Below are positions 51,773-61,729 of a stretch of 64,000 nucleotides of DNA, piece after piece (within the stretch, counting starts at the first letter, position 1; each line of letters opens with the position of its first letter). The notes under the pieces were generated by a model. The model did no database searches, was not told where the DNA came from, and saw nothing but the letters and a program-made list of their open reading frames with translations. The DNA comes from CAZLYF01 sp964586835 (lineage in GTDB: Bacteria; Bacillota; Clostridia; Christensenellales; Aristaeellaceae): NCBI GenBank assembly GCA_964586835.1, contig CAZPIC010000001.1, positions 69,876 through 133,875 on the forward strand, given 5' to 3'. The position numbers and the translations under genes are program-made.

Positions 51773-51799
51773 TTAGCACTCGGATGATGAGAGTGCTAA
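51773..51799 (+). promoter_or_regulatory. CIRCE operator (HrcA binding site)
   Basis: Exact consensus inverted repeat TTAGCACTC, 9 bp, GAGTGCTAA, covering the transcription start of hrcA-grpE-dnaK-dnaJ. HrcA made by the first gene should repress here. Confidence 0.98.
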
Positions 51800-51854
51800 C
51801 AAACGAAGTGAAGGGCGTTGCGCCGTGAAGGCGACGGAAGGGGGGGAGGTCCGG

Positions 51855-52880
51855 ATGATGATGGATGAGCGAAAGCTGCGCATTCTCAATGCGATTATTG
51901 ACGACTACATCCTGACGGCGATGCCGGTCGGGTCCCGGACCATTTCCCGAAAATACGATATGGGGCTCTCCAGCGCGACGATCCGAAATGAAATGAGCGA
52001 CCTGGAGGAACTGGGCTACCTGGAGCAGCCGCACGTATCTGCAGGCAGGATCCCCAACGCAAAGGCCTACAGGATTTATGTGGATCACCTGCTTCGGGCG
52101 GGGCGTGCGGTGTCTGGCAACGAGGAAGAGATCAGGAACCATTTTGCCTCCCGCGTGCAGCAACTGGAGGATGTCGTCGCCAGTACGGCGCAGATCCTCT
52201 CGGACCTGACCGGATGCGCCTCTGTGGTGACCATGCCCAGACAGGAAACGCCGCGGATATCCAGCCTACACCTGCTCCCGGTCACGAGAGCGACCGCGCT
52301 CGTGGTGATTGTGACAGACGCGGGCATCATCCGGGATTCTTCCGTCCGCATCTCGGAACATTTGGACGTAGATGCGCTGTATGCCATCAGCCGTATGCTG
52401 ACAGAACGGTTTGCCAACAGAACGTTTGGAGAGGTGCACGAGCTGCTGGAAGAATACGTTGCGCGGGTATCTGCAGACCCACAGGTGCTCATGGGCATTT
52501 CAAGGCTGGCGACCCAAATGGAGAACCAGGCTTCCAAAGGAAGCCTCAGGGTTTCAGGGACACACAAGATCCTGAATTACCCAGAATATGCGGACGCTGA
52601 AAAGGCAAAGACTGTGTTGTCCATCCTTGAGACAAAGGAAAAGTTGCTTGAATTGCTGGCCAACAAATCGGACATGGAAATCACCGTCCATATCGGCCCT
52701 GAGACAGGGATACCCGAAATGTGTGACTGCAGCGTAGTCATGACGAGTTATGAGGTGGGACGGGGAAGCCAGGGTACCATCGGCGTCATTGGCCCAACCC
52801 GGATGCCCTACGCACGCATCATGTCCACCCTGATGGCAGTCGGGGATGCGCTCAGCGGCATGCTGTCCAAAGAAGAATGA
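51855..52880 (+). CDS. hrcA: Heat-inducible transcription repressor HrcA
   Basis: A 341-aa repressor that binds CIRCE and is kept active by GroE chaperonin. It has an N-terminal winged helix (MPVGSRTISRKYDMGLSSAT, then IRNEMSDLEELGYLEQPH), the family segment SAGRIPNAKAYRIYV, and a C-terminal GAF-like domain ending GVIGPTRMPYARIMS. ATG 51855 has GGGGGGAGG five bases upstream; ATG 51858 or 51861 are close alternatives, and the GTG at 51825 has no site. It is first in the operon, directly behind the CIRCE operator. Confidence 0.97.
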   Translation: MMMDERKLRILNAIIDDYILTAMPVGSRTISRKYDMGLSSATIRNEMSDLEELGYLEQPHVSAGRIPNAKAYRIYVDHLLRAGRAVSGNEEEIRNHFASRVQQLEDVVASTAQILSDLTGCASVVTMPRQETPRISSLHLLPVTRATALVVIVTDAGIIRDSSVRISEHLDVDALYAISRMLTERFANRTFGEVHELLEEYVARVSADPQVLMGISRLATQMENQASKGSLRVSGTHKILNYPEYADAEKAKTVLSILETKEKLLELLANKSDMEITVHIGPETGIPEMCDCSVVMTSYEVGRGSQGTIGVIGPTRMPYARIMSTLMAVGDALSGMLSKEE

Positions 52881-52903
52881 TATCAATGGAGTCGGAGGAA
52901 GGT

Positions 52904-53542
52904 ATGAACCCTGTGAAGAAGAAAAAGGATGGGGCCGAAGGGATGCCGAGGGTCGATGAATTGGCCCCGGGCATGGAAGAAACAGCAGCTGGAGACTTAG
53001 CAGGAGGTTCCGCGAACGGGCTTTTGACGGATGCGGAGCTCGCTTCCATGGAAGACCGCATCAAAGAAGCAGAGGACTGTGTCGCACAGGCTGAGAAGGA
53101 GCGTGATGAATATCTGGCCCTGGCTCAGCGAGTCAAGGCGGATTTTGACAACTATCGGAAGCGAAACGCAAGCCTGCGATCGGAGTCTTTTGATGACGGA
53201 GCCTGTGCCTTTATCGAAACCGTATTGCCCGTATGCGATAACCTTGAGAGGGCGTTGGCGGTACAGACGAAGGATGACAAATTGAAGGAAGGCGTGGCGC
53301 TGGTGCTGCGACAGTTAAGGGAAGCACTGTCCGGGCGCGGGATTGAGACGATTGATCGCAGAGGCGAGCCCTTTGATCCCGTTCTTGAACATGCGGTATC
53401 CCGTGCCGAGCCCGAAGAAGGCAAACCCGGGACGGTGGCGGAGGTACTGCTCAAGGGTTACCGGCTCAAGGACCGCGTTCTCAGGCACGCTATGGTAAGG
53501 GTGGTGGGGGACCCGCCGCCAACCCAAGACGGGGAACAGTAG
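52904..53542 (+). CDS. grpE: GrpE nucleotide-exchange factor
   Basis: DnaK co-chaperone that releases ADP. The 212-aa product has an acidic, poorly conserved N-terminus, a long coiled coil about residues 50-100 (MEDRIKEAEDCVAQAEKERD), the ADFDNYRKR motif, and a C-terminal beta-wing ending VLKGYRLKDRVLRHAMVRV, the GrpE signature. ATG 52904 follows GGAGG by five bases; the frame is open from 52877, which overlaps hrcA by four bases, but that start lacks a ribosome site. Confidence 0.96.
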   Translation: MNPVKKKKDGAEGMPRVDELAPGMEETAAGDLAGGSANGLLTDAELASMEDRIKEAEDCVAQAEKERDEYLALAQRVKADFDNYRKRNASLRSESFDDGACAFIETVLPVCDNLERALAVQTKDDKLKEGVALVLRQLREALSGRGIETIDRRGEPFDPVLEHAVSRAEPEEGKPGTVAEVLLKGYRLKDRVLRHAMVRVVGDPPPTQDGEQ

Positions 53543-53578
53543 ACAGGGAATGGAACGAAGTGACGGAGGAAGACACAC

Positions 53579-55402
53579 ATGGGAAAGATCATTGGCATTG
53601 ACCTTGGGACGACCAACAGCTGCGTGGGGGTGATGGAGGGTGGCGAACCGATTGTAATCACCAACTCCGAGGGGAGCCGCACAACGCCTTCCGTAGTGGG
53701 CTTTACCAAGGATGGAGAGCGGCTCGTCGGACAGATCGCTAAAAGGCAGGCGATCACCAACCCCGACAGAACGATTTCTTCCATCAAGCGGAAGATGGGG
53801 AGCAATTTTAAAGTCAACATTGATGGAAAGGACTACACGCCGCAGGATATCAGCGCGCTAATCCTCCAGAAGATGAAGAAGGATGCGGAGGCTTACCTGG
53901 GAGAAACAGTCACCCAGGCTGTTATCACGGTCCCCGCGTACTTCTCGGACAGCCAGCGGCAGGCGACGAAGGATGCCGGGCGAATCGCAGGTCTGGAAGT
54001 GCTGCGGATCATCAATGAACCAACGGCAGCTTCCCTTGCGTATGGGCTGGACAAGGAGCATTCGCACAAGATCCTGGTCTATGACCTGGGGGGAGGTACC
54101 TTTGACGTGTCCCTGTTGGAGATCGGGGACGGCGTCTTTGAGGTCCTGGCCACCAATGGGGACACTCAGCTGGGGGGCGACGATTTTGACAGCCGGATCA
54201 TCGACTATGTCTCCGAGATCTTCCGCAAGGAGAACGGCATTGACCTGAGAAAGGATAAAATGGCCTTGCAGAGGCTGAAGGAAGCAGCGGAGAAGGCCAA
54301 GATTGAGCTTTCCGGCGTCATGTCCGCCAACATCAACCTCCCGTTTATCACGGCGGACGCTTCCGGCCCCAAACACTTGGACGTCAGCCTGACGAGGGCA
54401 AAATTCAACGAGCTCACCGCAGATCTGGTGGAGCGGACCATTGGGCCCATGCAGACCGCGCTCAAGGACGCTGGGCTTAGCGTTCAGCAGATTGAGAAGG
54501 TCATTCTGGTCGGAGGGTCCACCCGCATTCCTGCCGTGCAGGAGGCGGTGAAGAACATCACGGGCAAGGACCCTTTCAAGGGAATCAACCCTGATGAGTG
54601 CGTCGCCATCGGCGCTGCGATCCAGGCGGGGGTGCTGGGCGGCGATGTGAAAGACGTGTTGCTTCTGGACGTCACGCCCCTGTCCCTGGGCATTGAGACG
54701 GAGGGACATATCTTTACGCGCCTGATTGACCGCAATACGACAATTCCAACAGAAAAGGCGCAGGTGTTCTCGACGGCTGCCGACGGGCAGACCACGGTGG
54801 AGATCCATGTTCTGCAGGGCGAGAGGCCCATGGCATATGATAACAAAACCCTTGGACGTTTTCAGCTTACGGGCATTCCCGCTGCTCCAAGAGGCGTGCC
54901 CCAGATAGAAGTGAAATTCTCCATCGATAAAAACGGCATCGTCAGCGTGACAGCCAGAGACATGGGGACGGGCAATACCCAGAACGTTACCATCACGGCC
55001 TCCACCAACCTGACGGAAGATGAAATCGAAGCCCGTGTCAAGGAAGCGGAGCGCTTTGCCGAGGAAGACAAAAAGCGCAAGGAAGAGGTAGAAACCTTAA
55101 ACCGAGCGGACAGTTTGATCTACGATATTGAAAAGCAGCTCAGGGAGAATGGCCCCAAACTCGAAGAAGCGGATCGAACCGCTGTGCAGGACGAAATCGA
55201 CCGGTTCAAGAAGGTCAGGGAAGGCGGAAAGCCTGAAGAGATCAAGCCTGCCATCGACCAGATGACGGAAAAGGTCTATGCAATCTTCGGGAAACTTTAC
55301 CAGCAGCAAGACGATCAGCAGCCACCGGAGGGTGGGACTGCGGACTTTGAACCCCACGAGAATCCCGACGGCACGGTGAACGCCGAAGGCGACGTGCAAT
55401 AA
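53579..55402 (+). CDS. dnaK: Chaperone DnaK (Hsp70)
   Basis: ATP-driven Hsp70 chaperone, 607 aa. The ATPase domain has GIDLGTTNSCVGVMEGG, the VYDLGGGTFDVSLLE phosphate loop and VILVGGSTRIPAVQ, all Hsp70 signatures. The substrate domain begins after the LLLDVTPLSLGIETEG linker, and a helical lid and charged tail end it. The subdomain-IB gap typical of Gram-positive DnaK seems present, given its shorter length than E. coli DnaK (638 aa). The start follows GGAGGAAG. Confidence 0.98.
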   Translation: MGKIIGIDLGTTNSCVGVMEGGEPIVITNSEGSRTTPSVVGFTKDGERLVGQIAKRQAITNPDRTISSIKRKMGSNFKVNIDGKDYTPQDISALILQKMKKDAEAYLGETVTQAVITVPAYFSDSQRQATKDAGRIAGLEVLRIINEPTAASLAYGLDKEHSHKILVYDLGGGTFDVSLLEIGDGVFEVLATNGDTQLGGDDFDSRIIDYVSEIFRKENGIDLRKDKMALQRLKEAAEKAKIELSGVMSANINLPFITADASGPKHLDVSLTRAKFNELTADLVERTIGPMQTALKDAGLSVQQIEKVILVGGSTRIPAVQEAVKNITGKDPFKGINPDECVAIGAAIQAGVLGGDVKDVLLLDVTPLSLGIETEGHIFTRLIDRNTTIPTEKAQVFSTAADGQTTVEIHVLQGERPMAYDNKTLGRFQLTGIPAAPRGVPQIEVKFSIDKNGIVSVTARDMGTGNTQNVTITASTNLTEDEIEARVKEAERFAEEDKKRKEEVETLNRADSLIYDIEKQLRENGPKLEEADRTAVQDEIDRFKKVREGGKPEEIKPAIDQMTEKVYAIFGKLYQQQDDQQPPEGGTADFEPHENPDGTVNAEGDVQ

Positions 55403-55436
55403 GGGGCGCGCGTCCCAAGGATGAACCTGTCCGGAA

Positions 55437-55461
55437 GGTCAGGCGCGACGCGCGCCTGACC
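55437..55461 (+). other. Strong intercistronic hairpin between dnaK and dnaJ
   Basis: Perfect 11-bp GC-rich stem (55437-55447/55451-55461) with an ACG loop and no T run, so it is not a standard terminator. It lies 20 bp before the dnaJ ATG and may stabilise the dnaK message or limit dnaJ expression. Confidence 0.75.
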
Positions 55462-55481
55462 CTTCGGCATAAGAGGAAGGT

Positions 55482-56600
55482 ATGGCAGAGAAACGCGATT
55501 ACTATGAAGTCCTGGGCGTTGATCGCAAGGCCAGCCCGGAAGAGATCAAAAAGGCCTACAGAAAGCTGGCTAAGGAATCTCATCCGGACTTGCACCCCCA
55601 TGACAAGCAAGCCGAAGCACGGTTTAAGGAGCTCAATGAGGCCAACGAGGTCCTTTCTGATCCGGAGAAACGGTCCCGCTATGACCAGTTTGGGATGGAC
55701 GGTCCCGCTGGCCCAGGCGGCATGGGCGGCTTCGGTGGCTTCGACGCTTCCGGCATGGGCGGCTTTGAGAGCATCTTCGACCAGCTCTTTGGAGGCATGG
55801 GGGGCGCGCAACGCAGAAGTGGCCCGCGTCAGGGCCATGACCTGCGCTATGATCTGCGCATCACCTTTGAAGAGGCGGCCTTTGGCTGTAAAAAATCCTT
55901 TGATTTTACGCGTAATGAGCTATGCGAAACCTGCCACGGCACGGGTGCCAAAGCCGGCACCCAGCCCCAGACCTGCCCGACCTGCAGAGGATCGGGGCAG
56001 GTGCGCGTGGGCGGCGGCTTCATGGTTGCTGTACGCACCTGTACAACCTGCGGCGGAAGCGGAAAGGTTATCAAGGATCCCTGTCAGAAATGCGCTGGCA
56101 GCGGGCATGTGCGGCGGAAGCGTACGGCCAACGTCAATGTGCCGGCCGGGATTGATGACGGCCAGGTTATCGTGATGCGCGGGCAGGGAGAGCCGGGGGT
56201 CAACGGAGGTCCCAGTGGCGACCTGCAGATCGTCGTTACGGTGCAGCCACACAAGCTCTTTGTCCGCGACGGGATCAACCTGTATTTAGAAATGCCCGTG
56301 TCGCTCACGCAGGCTGCCCTGGGCGTGGAGATCGACGTGCCGACCCTCACGGGGTATACCAAACACCGTATTCCGGAGGGGACACAGACAGGGACACAGT
56401 TCAGGCTAAAGGGGCAAGGTATTCCCCGGCTGAATAGTTCCGCAAAAGGGGACCTCATCCTCAAAGTGCATGTGGAGGTCCCTAAGCGCCTGAACGAAAA
56501 ACAAAAGGACCTGCTCAGGCAGTTTGAGAAAAGCGCCACGGGCAGGGAGTATGAAGGCCAGAGGAAATTCTTAGAAAGGGTTCGCGGTCTGTTCCAGTAA
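55482..56600 (+). CDS. dnaJ: Chaperone DnaJ (Hsp40)
   Basis: Type I Hsp40, 372 aa, that delivers substrates to DnaK. It has a J domain with the HPD motif (SHPDLHPHD, His about residue 33), a Gly/Phe-rich linker (GPGGMGGFGGFDASGMGG), and four zinc-binding CxxCxGxG repeats between about 147 and 215 (CETCHGTG, CPTCRGSG, CTTCGGSG, CQKCAGSG). Two C-terminal substrate-binding beta domains follow. The start follows AGAGGAAGGT. Last gene of the CIRCE operon. Confidence 0.97.
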   Translation: MAEKRDYYEVLGVDRKASPEEIKKAYRKLAKESHPDLHPHDKQAEARFKELNEANEVLSDPEKRSRYDQFGMDGPAGPGGMGGFGGFDASGMGGFESIFDQLFGGMGGAQRRSGPRQGHDLRYDLRITFEEAAFGCKKSFDFTRNELCETCHGTGAKAGTQPQTCPTCRGSGQVRVGGGFMVAVRTCTTCGGSGKVIKDPCQKCAGSGHVRRKRTANVNVPAGIDDGQVIVMRGQGEPGVNGGPSGDLQIVVTVQPHKLFVRDGINLYLEMPVSLTQAALGVEIDVPTLTGYTKHRIPEGTQTGTQFRLKGQGIPRLNSSAKGDLILKVHVEVPKRLNEKQKDLLRQFEKSATGREYEGQRKFLERVRGLFQ

Positions 56601-56614
56601 GCTCAGACGGGATT

Positions 56615-57103
56615 TTAGCTAAAAAACCTCTTCCTGCCCAGCGCAGCTGTGTTCGGAGCCACTTTTTTCCGCCTTTTAAGGAGAAAGTGAAAGACAAGGC
56701 CGATCGTGCTGCCCGCCATGATCAGGACAAGGGGAAGCAGCTTGAGTTTTTGCCAAATACTTGGACTCAGGAGTGATGTTTTTCCCATGCTGTAAAAGGC
56801 CACTACGATGCTGAGGGCGATCACCGCGAAGCCCATCAGCGCTTTTTTTCGCGTCATAAGAGCGAACAAGCCCAAAACGACGCAGCCAAGCAGAAAGAGC
56901 GGTACCTCCAGGATGGACCAGTCGACATATTCGCGCAGGACCCTGTCAAGGGGAACCCGCTCACCGATGGCCATCCTGATAAACATCCCAACCGGTTTGA
57001 TCATCGCGTCGACGCGGATGAACAACTCATAAGCAGCCCAGACGATCAGGAGGAACGCGCCCCAGAAGAGCATGCGTCTACCCGCTTCCCGCAATGCAGC
57101 CAT
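56615..57103 (-). CDS. Small four-segment membrane protein, unknown function
   Basis: A 162-aa membrane protein with about four hydrophobic segments (GAFLLIVWAAYELFI, VPLFLLGCVVLGLFALM, LMGFAVIALSIVVAFY, LLPLVLIMAGSTIGLVFHFL) and a basic C-terminus (LLKRRKKVAP). I do not recognise the family. ATG 57103 has GGGGGG seven bases upstream; the frame is open to 57124. It lies convergent to dnaJ with only 14 bp between stops and is probably a single-gene unit. Confidence 0.65.
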   Translation of the reverse strand: MAALREAGRRMLFWGAFLLIVWAAYELFIRVDAMIKPVGMFIRMAIGERVPLDRVLREYVDWSILEVPLFLLGCVVLGLFALMTRKKALMGFAVIALSIVVAFYSMGKTSLLSPSIWQKLKLLPLVLIMAGSTIGLVFHFLLKRRKKVAPNTAALGRKRFFS

Positions 57104-57172
57104 CGGTTCGCCCCCCTTCCCCACAGGCTGAGTATAGAAGAGCCCGAACGCCCTGTCAAAGCCCCGGGATAT

Positions 57173-57212
57173 AAAATCCCCTCCCCTGGCAGCGCCCAGG
57201 GGAGGGGGTTTT
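57173..57212. terminator. Bidirectional terminator after eno
   Basis: A 17-bp stem (57173-57189/57196-57212) with one G-T pair and a 6-base loop, with AAAA and TTTT at the outer ends. It stops eno transcription 20 bp after its stop and could also act from the other side. Confidence 0.88.
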
Positions 57213-57232
57213 AGTTTCTTACAGCGCCCTGA

Positions 57233-58522
57233 TCAGGCCTTCAGCGGCTTGCCGGAAAAGGGTTTCGTGCCGTAGAGAGCAGACGAACAGAGCATCTCCT
57301 CAATGCGGACGAGCTGGTTATACTTGGCGATCCTCTCTGATCTGCAGGGAGCGCCGCTTTTAATCTGGCCTGCGTTGACTGCGACGGCGAGGTCGGCGAT
57401 GGTCGCGTCTTCCGTCTCCCCCGACCGGTGGGAGATGACCGTCGTATATCCGGCTTGGTGCGCCAGATTGATGGTGTCCAGGGTTTCCGACAGCGTGCCG
57501 ATCTGGTTGAGCTTGATCAGGATGGAGTTACAAACGCCTTTGCGGATGCCTTCTTCGAGGATTTCCGCATTGGTCACAAAGACGTCGTCTCCGACCAGCT
57601 GGATCTTTCCGCCCAGTCTTTTTGTCATCTCTGCCCAGCCTTCCCAGTCGTCCTCGGCAAGTCCGTCTTCGATGGAAAGGATTGGGTATTTGTTGACCCA
57701 CTCCTCGTACAGAGCAATCATGTCGGAAGAGCTGCGGCCGTCCTGGTCCCCCTCCAGAAAGTATCTTTTGTCTTTTGAAAACTCGGTCGCTGCGGGATCC
57801 AGGGCGATGAAGATATCTTTGCCTGGCTTGTATCCCGCCTTTTCGATCGCTTCCACCAGAAGTGCGAGCGCGTCCTCGTTCCTGCGCAGGTCTGGCGCAA
57901 ATCCCCCCTCGTCACCGACGGCGGTGCTGAGCCCGGATTTTTTTAAGATAGATTTCAGCATCTGGTAGGTTTCTGCACCCATCCTCAATGCCTGCGAGAA
58001 GGTTTCCGCACCGACAGGCATGATCATGAACTCCTGGATATCCACCGTGTTGTCTGCGTGTTGGCCGCCGTTTAGGACGTTCATCATAGGCACGGGCAGC
58101 ACGCGCGCATTGATGCCGCCCAGATAACGAAAAAGCGGCAGGCACAGTTCCTTGGCGGAGGCCTTCGCTGCAGCGAGCGAAACGCCCAGGAGAGCGTTAG
58201 CCCCCAGGTGAGACTTGTTCCGGGTCCCGTCCAGTTCCACCAGCAGACAGTCAAGCGCCCGCTGGTCTGCCGCATCCATCCCCTTCACCTTTGGCGCGAT
58301 GATCCTGTTGACGTTTTCGACAGCCCCGCGCACGCTTTTTCCTGCATATCGCCCGTCCTTTGTGTCGCGCAGCTCGATGGCTTCCCGGGAGCCGGTGGAT
58401 GCGCCCGAAGGAACGGCCGCCCTTCCCAGTGCCCCGCTGTCCAAAAGGACGTCGACCTCCACGGTCGGATTCCCGCGGGAATCAAGAATTTCCCTTGCTC
58501 TGACTGTCCTGATGGCTGACAT
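57233..58522 (-). CDS. eno: Enolase
   Basis: Glycolytic enzyme converting 2-phosphoglycerate to PEP. The 429-aa product has the N-terminal REILDSRGNPTVEVDV, the substrate loop PSGASTGSREA, Mg-binding acids in ALDPAATEF and LSIEDGLAEDDW, and the signature ILIKLNQIGTLSE followed by SHRSGETED. ATG 58522 follows GGGAGGAAAAC; the frame is open upstream to 58642 over the promoter. It feeds PEP to the PTS and to the PckG reaction at 20 kb. Confidence 0.98.
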   Translation of the reverse strand: MSAIRTVRAREILDSRGNPTVEVDVLLDSGALGRAAVPSGASTGSREAIELRDTKDGRYAGKSVRGAVENVNRIIAPKVKGMDAADQRALDCLLVELDGTRNKSHLGANALLGVSLAAAKASAKELCLPLFRYLGGINARVLPVPMMNVLNGGQHADNTVDIQEFMIMPVGAETFSQALRMGAETYQMLKSILKKSGLSTAVGDEGGFAPDLRRNEDALALLVEAIEKAGYKPGKDIFIALDPAATEFSKDKRYFLEGDQDGRSSSDMIALYEEWVNKYPILSIEDGLAEDDWEGWAEMTKRLGGKIQLVGDDVFVTNAEILEEGIRKGVCNSILIKLNQIGTLSETLDTINLAHQAGYTTVISHRSGETEDATIADLAVAVNAGQIKSGAPCRSERIAKYNQLVRIEEMLCSSALYGTKPFSGKPLKA

Positions 58523-58612
58523 GTTTTCCTCCCTCATGTTGATGATCCGGCGCGGCTTGCGGGCCTGCCTGCTCTCGTTGTGTCCTTCGCGCGGCTTGCC
58601 GCGCACCGCCAT

Positions 58613-58642
58613 AGCATACAGAAGCGAAGGGACTTTCGGCAA
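58613..58642 (-). promoter_or_regulatory. Promoter of eno
   Basis: Minus strand TTGCCG (58637-58642), 18-bp spacer, TATGCT (58613-58618), with about 90 bases of leader that include a GCGCGGC/GCCGCGC hairpin near 58590. Confidence 0.5.
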
Positions 58643-58669
58643 GCGTCCCGGGCTGGCCGCTTCCGCGCC

Positions 58670-59424
58670 TCAGGCCTTGTCCGTGACCGCGCAGGCCATG
58701 GACGGCCTTCTCTTTCGCGCCTCGCCCAGGTAGGCGTCGCGGACGGACTGGTTGCACAAGAGCTCGTCGCCAGTACCTGAAAGGACGATGGAGCCGGTCT
58801 GCAGAACGTAACCGTAATCCGCAGCGCGCAATGCGGCGTTGGCGTTTTGCTCAATGAGCAGGATGGTGATTCCCTCCGAGACCAGCCTGTGGATGATCTC
58901 AAAAATATCGCGTACCACCAAAGGGGCAAGACCGAGCGAGGGTTCGTCCATCATCATCAGACGGGGCCTGGACATCAATGCGCGCCCGACGGCAAGCATC
59001 TGCTGCTCGCCCCCTGAGAGGGTTCCGGCCTTCTGCCAGCCTCGCTCCTTCAGGCGGGGGAACATTTCGTGCACATACGCGATGGAACGGAGGATCCCCT
59101 CTTTGTCTTTTCTGAGGTAGGCCCCGACCTTCAGGTTTTCAAGGACGCTTAAGTTGGGAAAGACCCGGCGCCCCTCCGGGACCATGACGATGCCCCGCTC
59201 TACGATCTTCTGAGCATCAGCGCCTGTGATGTCCTCTCCGTCAAAGGTGACAGAGCCGCCTTCCGGCTTCACAAGGCCGCTGATCGTCCGCAACGTGGTG
59301 GACTTTCCTGCACCATTGGCTCCAATCAGGGTTACAATTTTGCCCTTTTCCACGCTGAAGCTGATCCCCTTGAGGGCCTTGATGCCACTGTAGCTAACCT
59401 TCAGGTTCTCGATTGCAAGCAGGC

Positions 59425-59428
<4 letters not shown>
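58670..59428 (-). CDS. livF: Branched-chain amino-acid-type ABC transporter ATPase LivF
   Basis: A 252-aa ABC ATPase energising the LivHM permease. It has Walker A GANGAGKST, signature LSGGEQQML, Walker B RLMMMDEPS followed by LGLAP, and the switch His region ILLIEQN. Family members without extra C-terminal domains and with the MVPEGRRVFPNL segment are LivF. Its start overlaps livG by four bases. Last gene of the operon; eno has its own promoter beyond it. Confidence 0.93.
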
Positions 59429-60256
<828 letters not shown>

Positions 60257-60264
<8 letters not shown>

Positions 60265-61720
60265 GCCCACCGCCCTCCCTTCCCCGGAAAATCCGCCTGG
60301 CGAGGCGCTTTGCGCTCATCTTTTCAAGCGCAGCGTTGAGGCGGTGGAAGCTCCACTCCCTGTCGCCCATGATCCCCTGACGGTAGAAGAGCACCACGGC
60401 CATGATCACCGCTGAAAAGACCACCATGCGAAAGCCGCTGCGCAGCAGGGGAACTTTGAAGGTGCCGATGTACTGGGCGTTGTCAAGAAAGCGCAGCCAC
60501 CATTCGCTGCTGGCGATAAACAGAAAGCTCGCGATGATCGAGCCGGTGATGGAGCCCATCCCGCCGATGACCACCACCAACAGAATCTGGTAGGTCATAG
60601 CAGAGGTGAAAGCCGCTGCCTGTACGGTCGTCTGGTACATGGCCAGCAGCGCGCCGCCGATTCCTGCGAAGAAACTGCTGGTCACAAAGGACATCTGCTT
60701 GTGGCGGAACAGGCTGATGCCCATGGCTTCCGCCGCCACCTCGTCATCCCGTATCGCCTTGAAGGCGCGGCCGTAAGTGGAGTGTATTAAAAACGTCATC
60801 AGCGCGATGCACACGCCCGAAACGGCGAAGGGGAACAGGATGCTGTCAAAGGTGGGAAATCTGCGCAACAGGTTGGATCCATTGGTGATGGGGCCCAGTC
60901 CGTCGTATTGGAACACCGCGCGGATGATTTCAGCAAAACCCAGCGTTGCAATGGCGAGATAGTCGCTTTTAAGCCTCAGGACCGGAAGCCCGATCAAAAA
61001 GGCGAAAGCGGCTGCGGCCAGCCCTGCCAGCACGATGGCCAGCAGCACCGGCAGCTGGAACTGGATCAGGCCACCGTTGAAATACTGGTAGACCTGAGGC
61101 CTGCTTTCGACTGGAATGGTGAAGATGGCGTAGGTGTAGGCGCCCACCAGCATGAACCCTGCCTGCCCCAGGGAGAAGAGCCCGGTAAAGCCATTGAGGA
61201 GGTTCATGGACACTGCAATGAGGGCGAAGATTGCTCCCTTTCTAAGCACCATGATGAGCATGGACTCAGCGCCCACGAGCTGCTCCAGGATGTAGAGGCT
61301 GCAGTAAAGGGCGCTGATGAGCGCCAGAGCGTTTCCGACCTTCTTCAGCAGCCCCTGTCCAAAGGAGAACAGGAGCGCCAGGGCGCAGCACAGAAAGAAG
61401 GCGCCCAGCGCTATAAGGGCAGGACCATGCCGATAGAACTGAAGCTCAAACCCCGTCTCTCCTTCGAGGGAGAGGCGGTCACCAAAGCCTTTGAGGTAGC
61501 GGTCAAGGGCGCTCAAAGTCTTTTGGCGGTCGTCCTCCTGAAGGCTTGCGTAAACCCTATCCCGTGCCTTGAGCATTTTCGCGTCCGATAGAGCTGCCTC
61601 TGCGGGGTCCATGCGGGCAAGGAGGGCGGGCAGGTCCCTGCCCGTGCTCAGAGAGAAGAAGCCAAGCCCCAGTGCGCACAGAGCGAGCAGGATGGCCAGT
61701 GTGATTTTCAGTGCCTTCAT
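60257..61720 (-). CDS. livM: Branched-chain amino-acid-type ABC permease LivM with N-terminal extension
   Basis: A 487-aa permease. The conserved LivM core starts near residue 160 (AIFALIAVSMNLLNGFTGLFSLGQAGFM) and includes the transport motif GRAFKAIRDDEVAAEAMGI. Before it are a membrane span (1-24), about 75 largely hydrophilic residues (likely outside), and two more spans (99-121, 130-148). Most LivM proteins are 300-430 aa, so this is long. ATG 61720 is preferred; GTG 61729 directly behind the livH stop is possible. It overlaps livG by 8 bp. Confidence 0.9.
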
Positions 61721-61729
61721 GCCCTTCAC

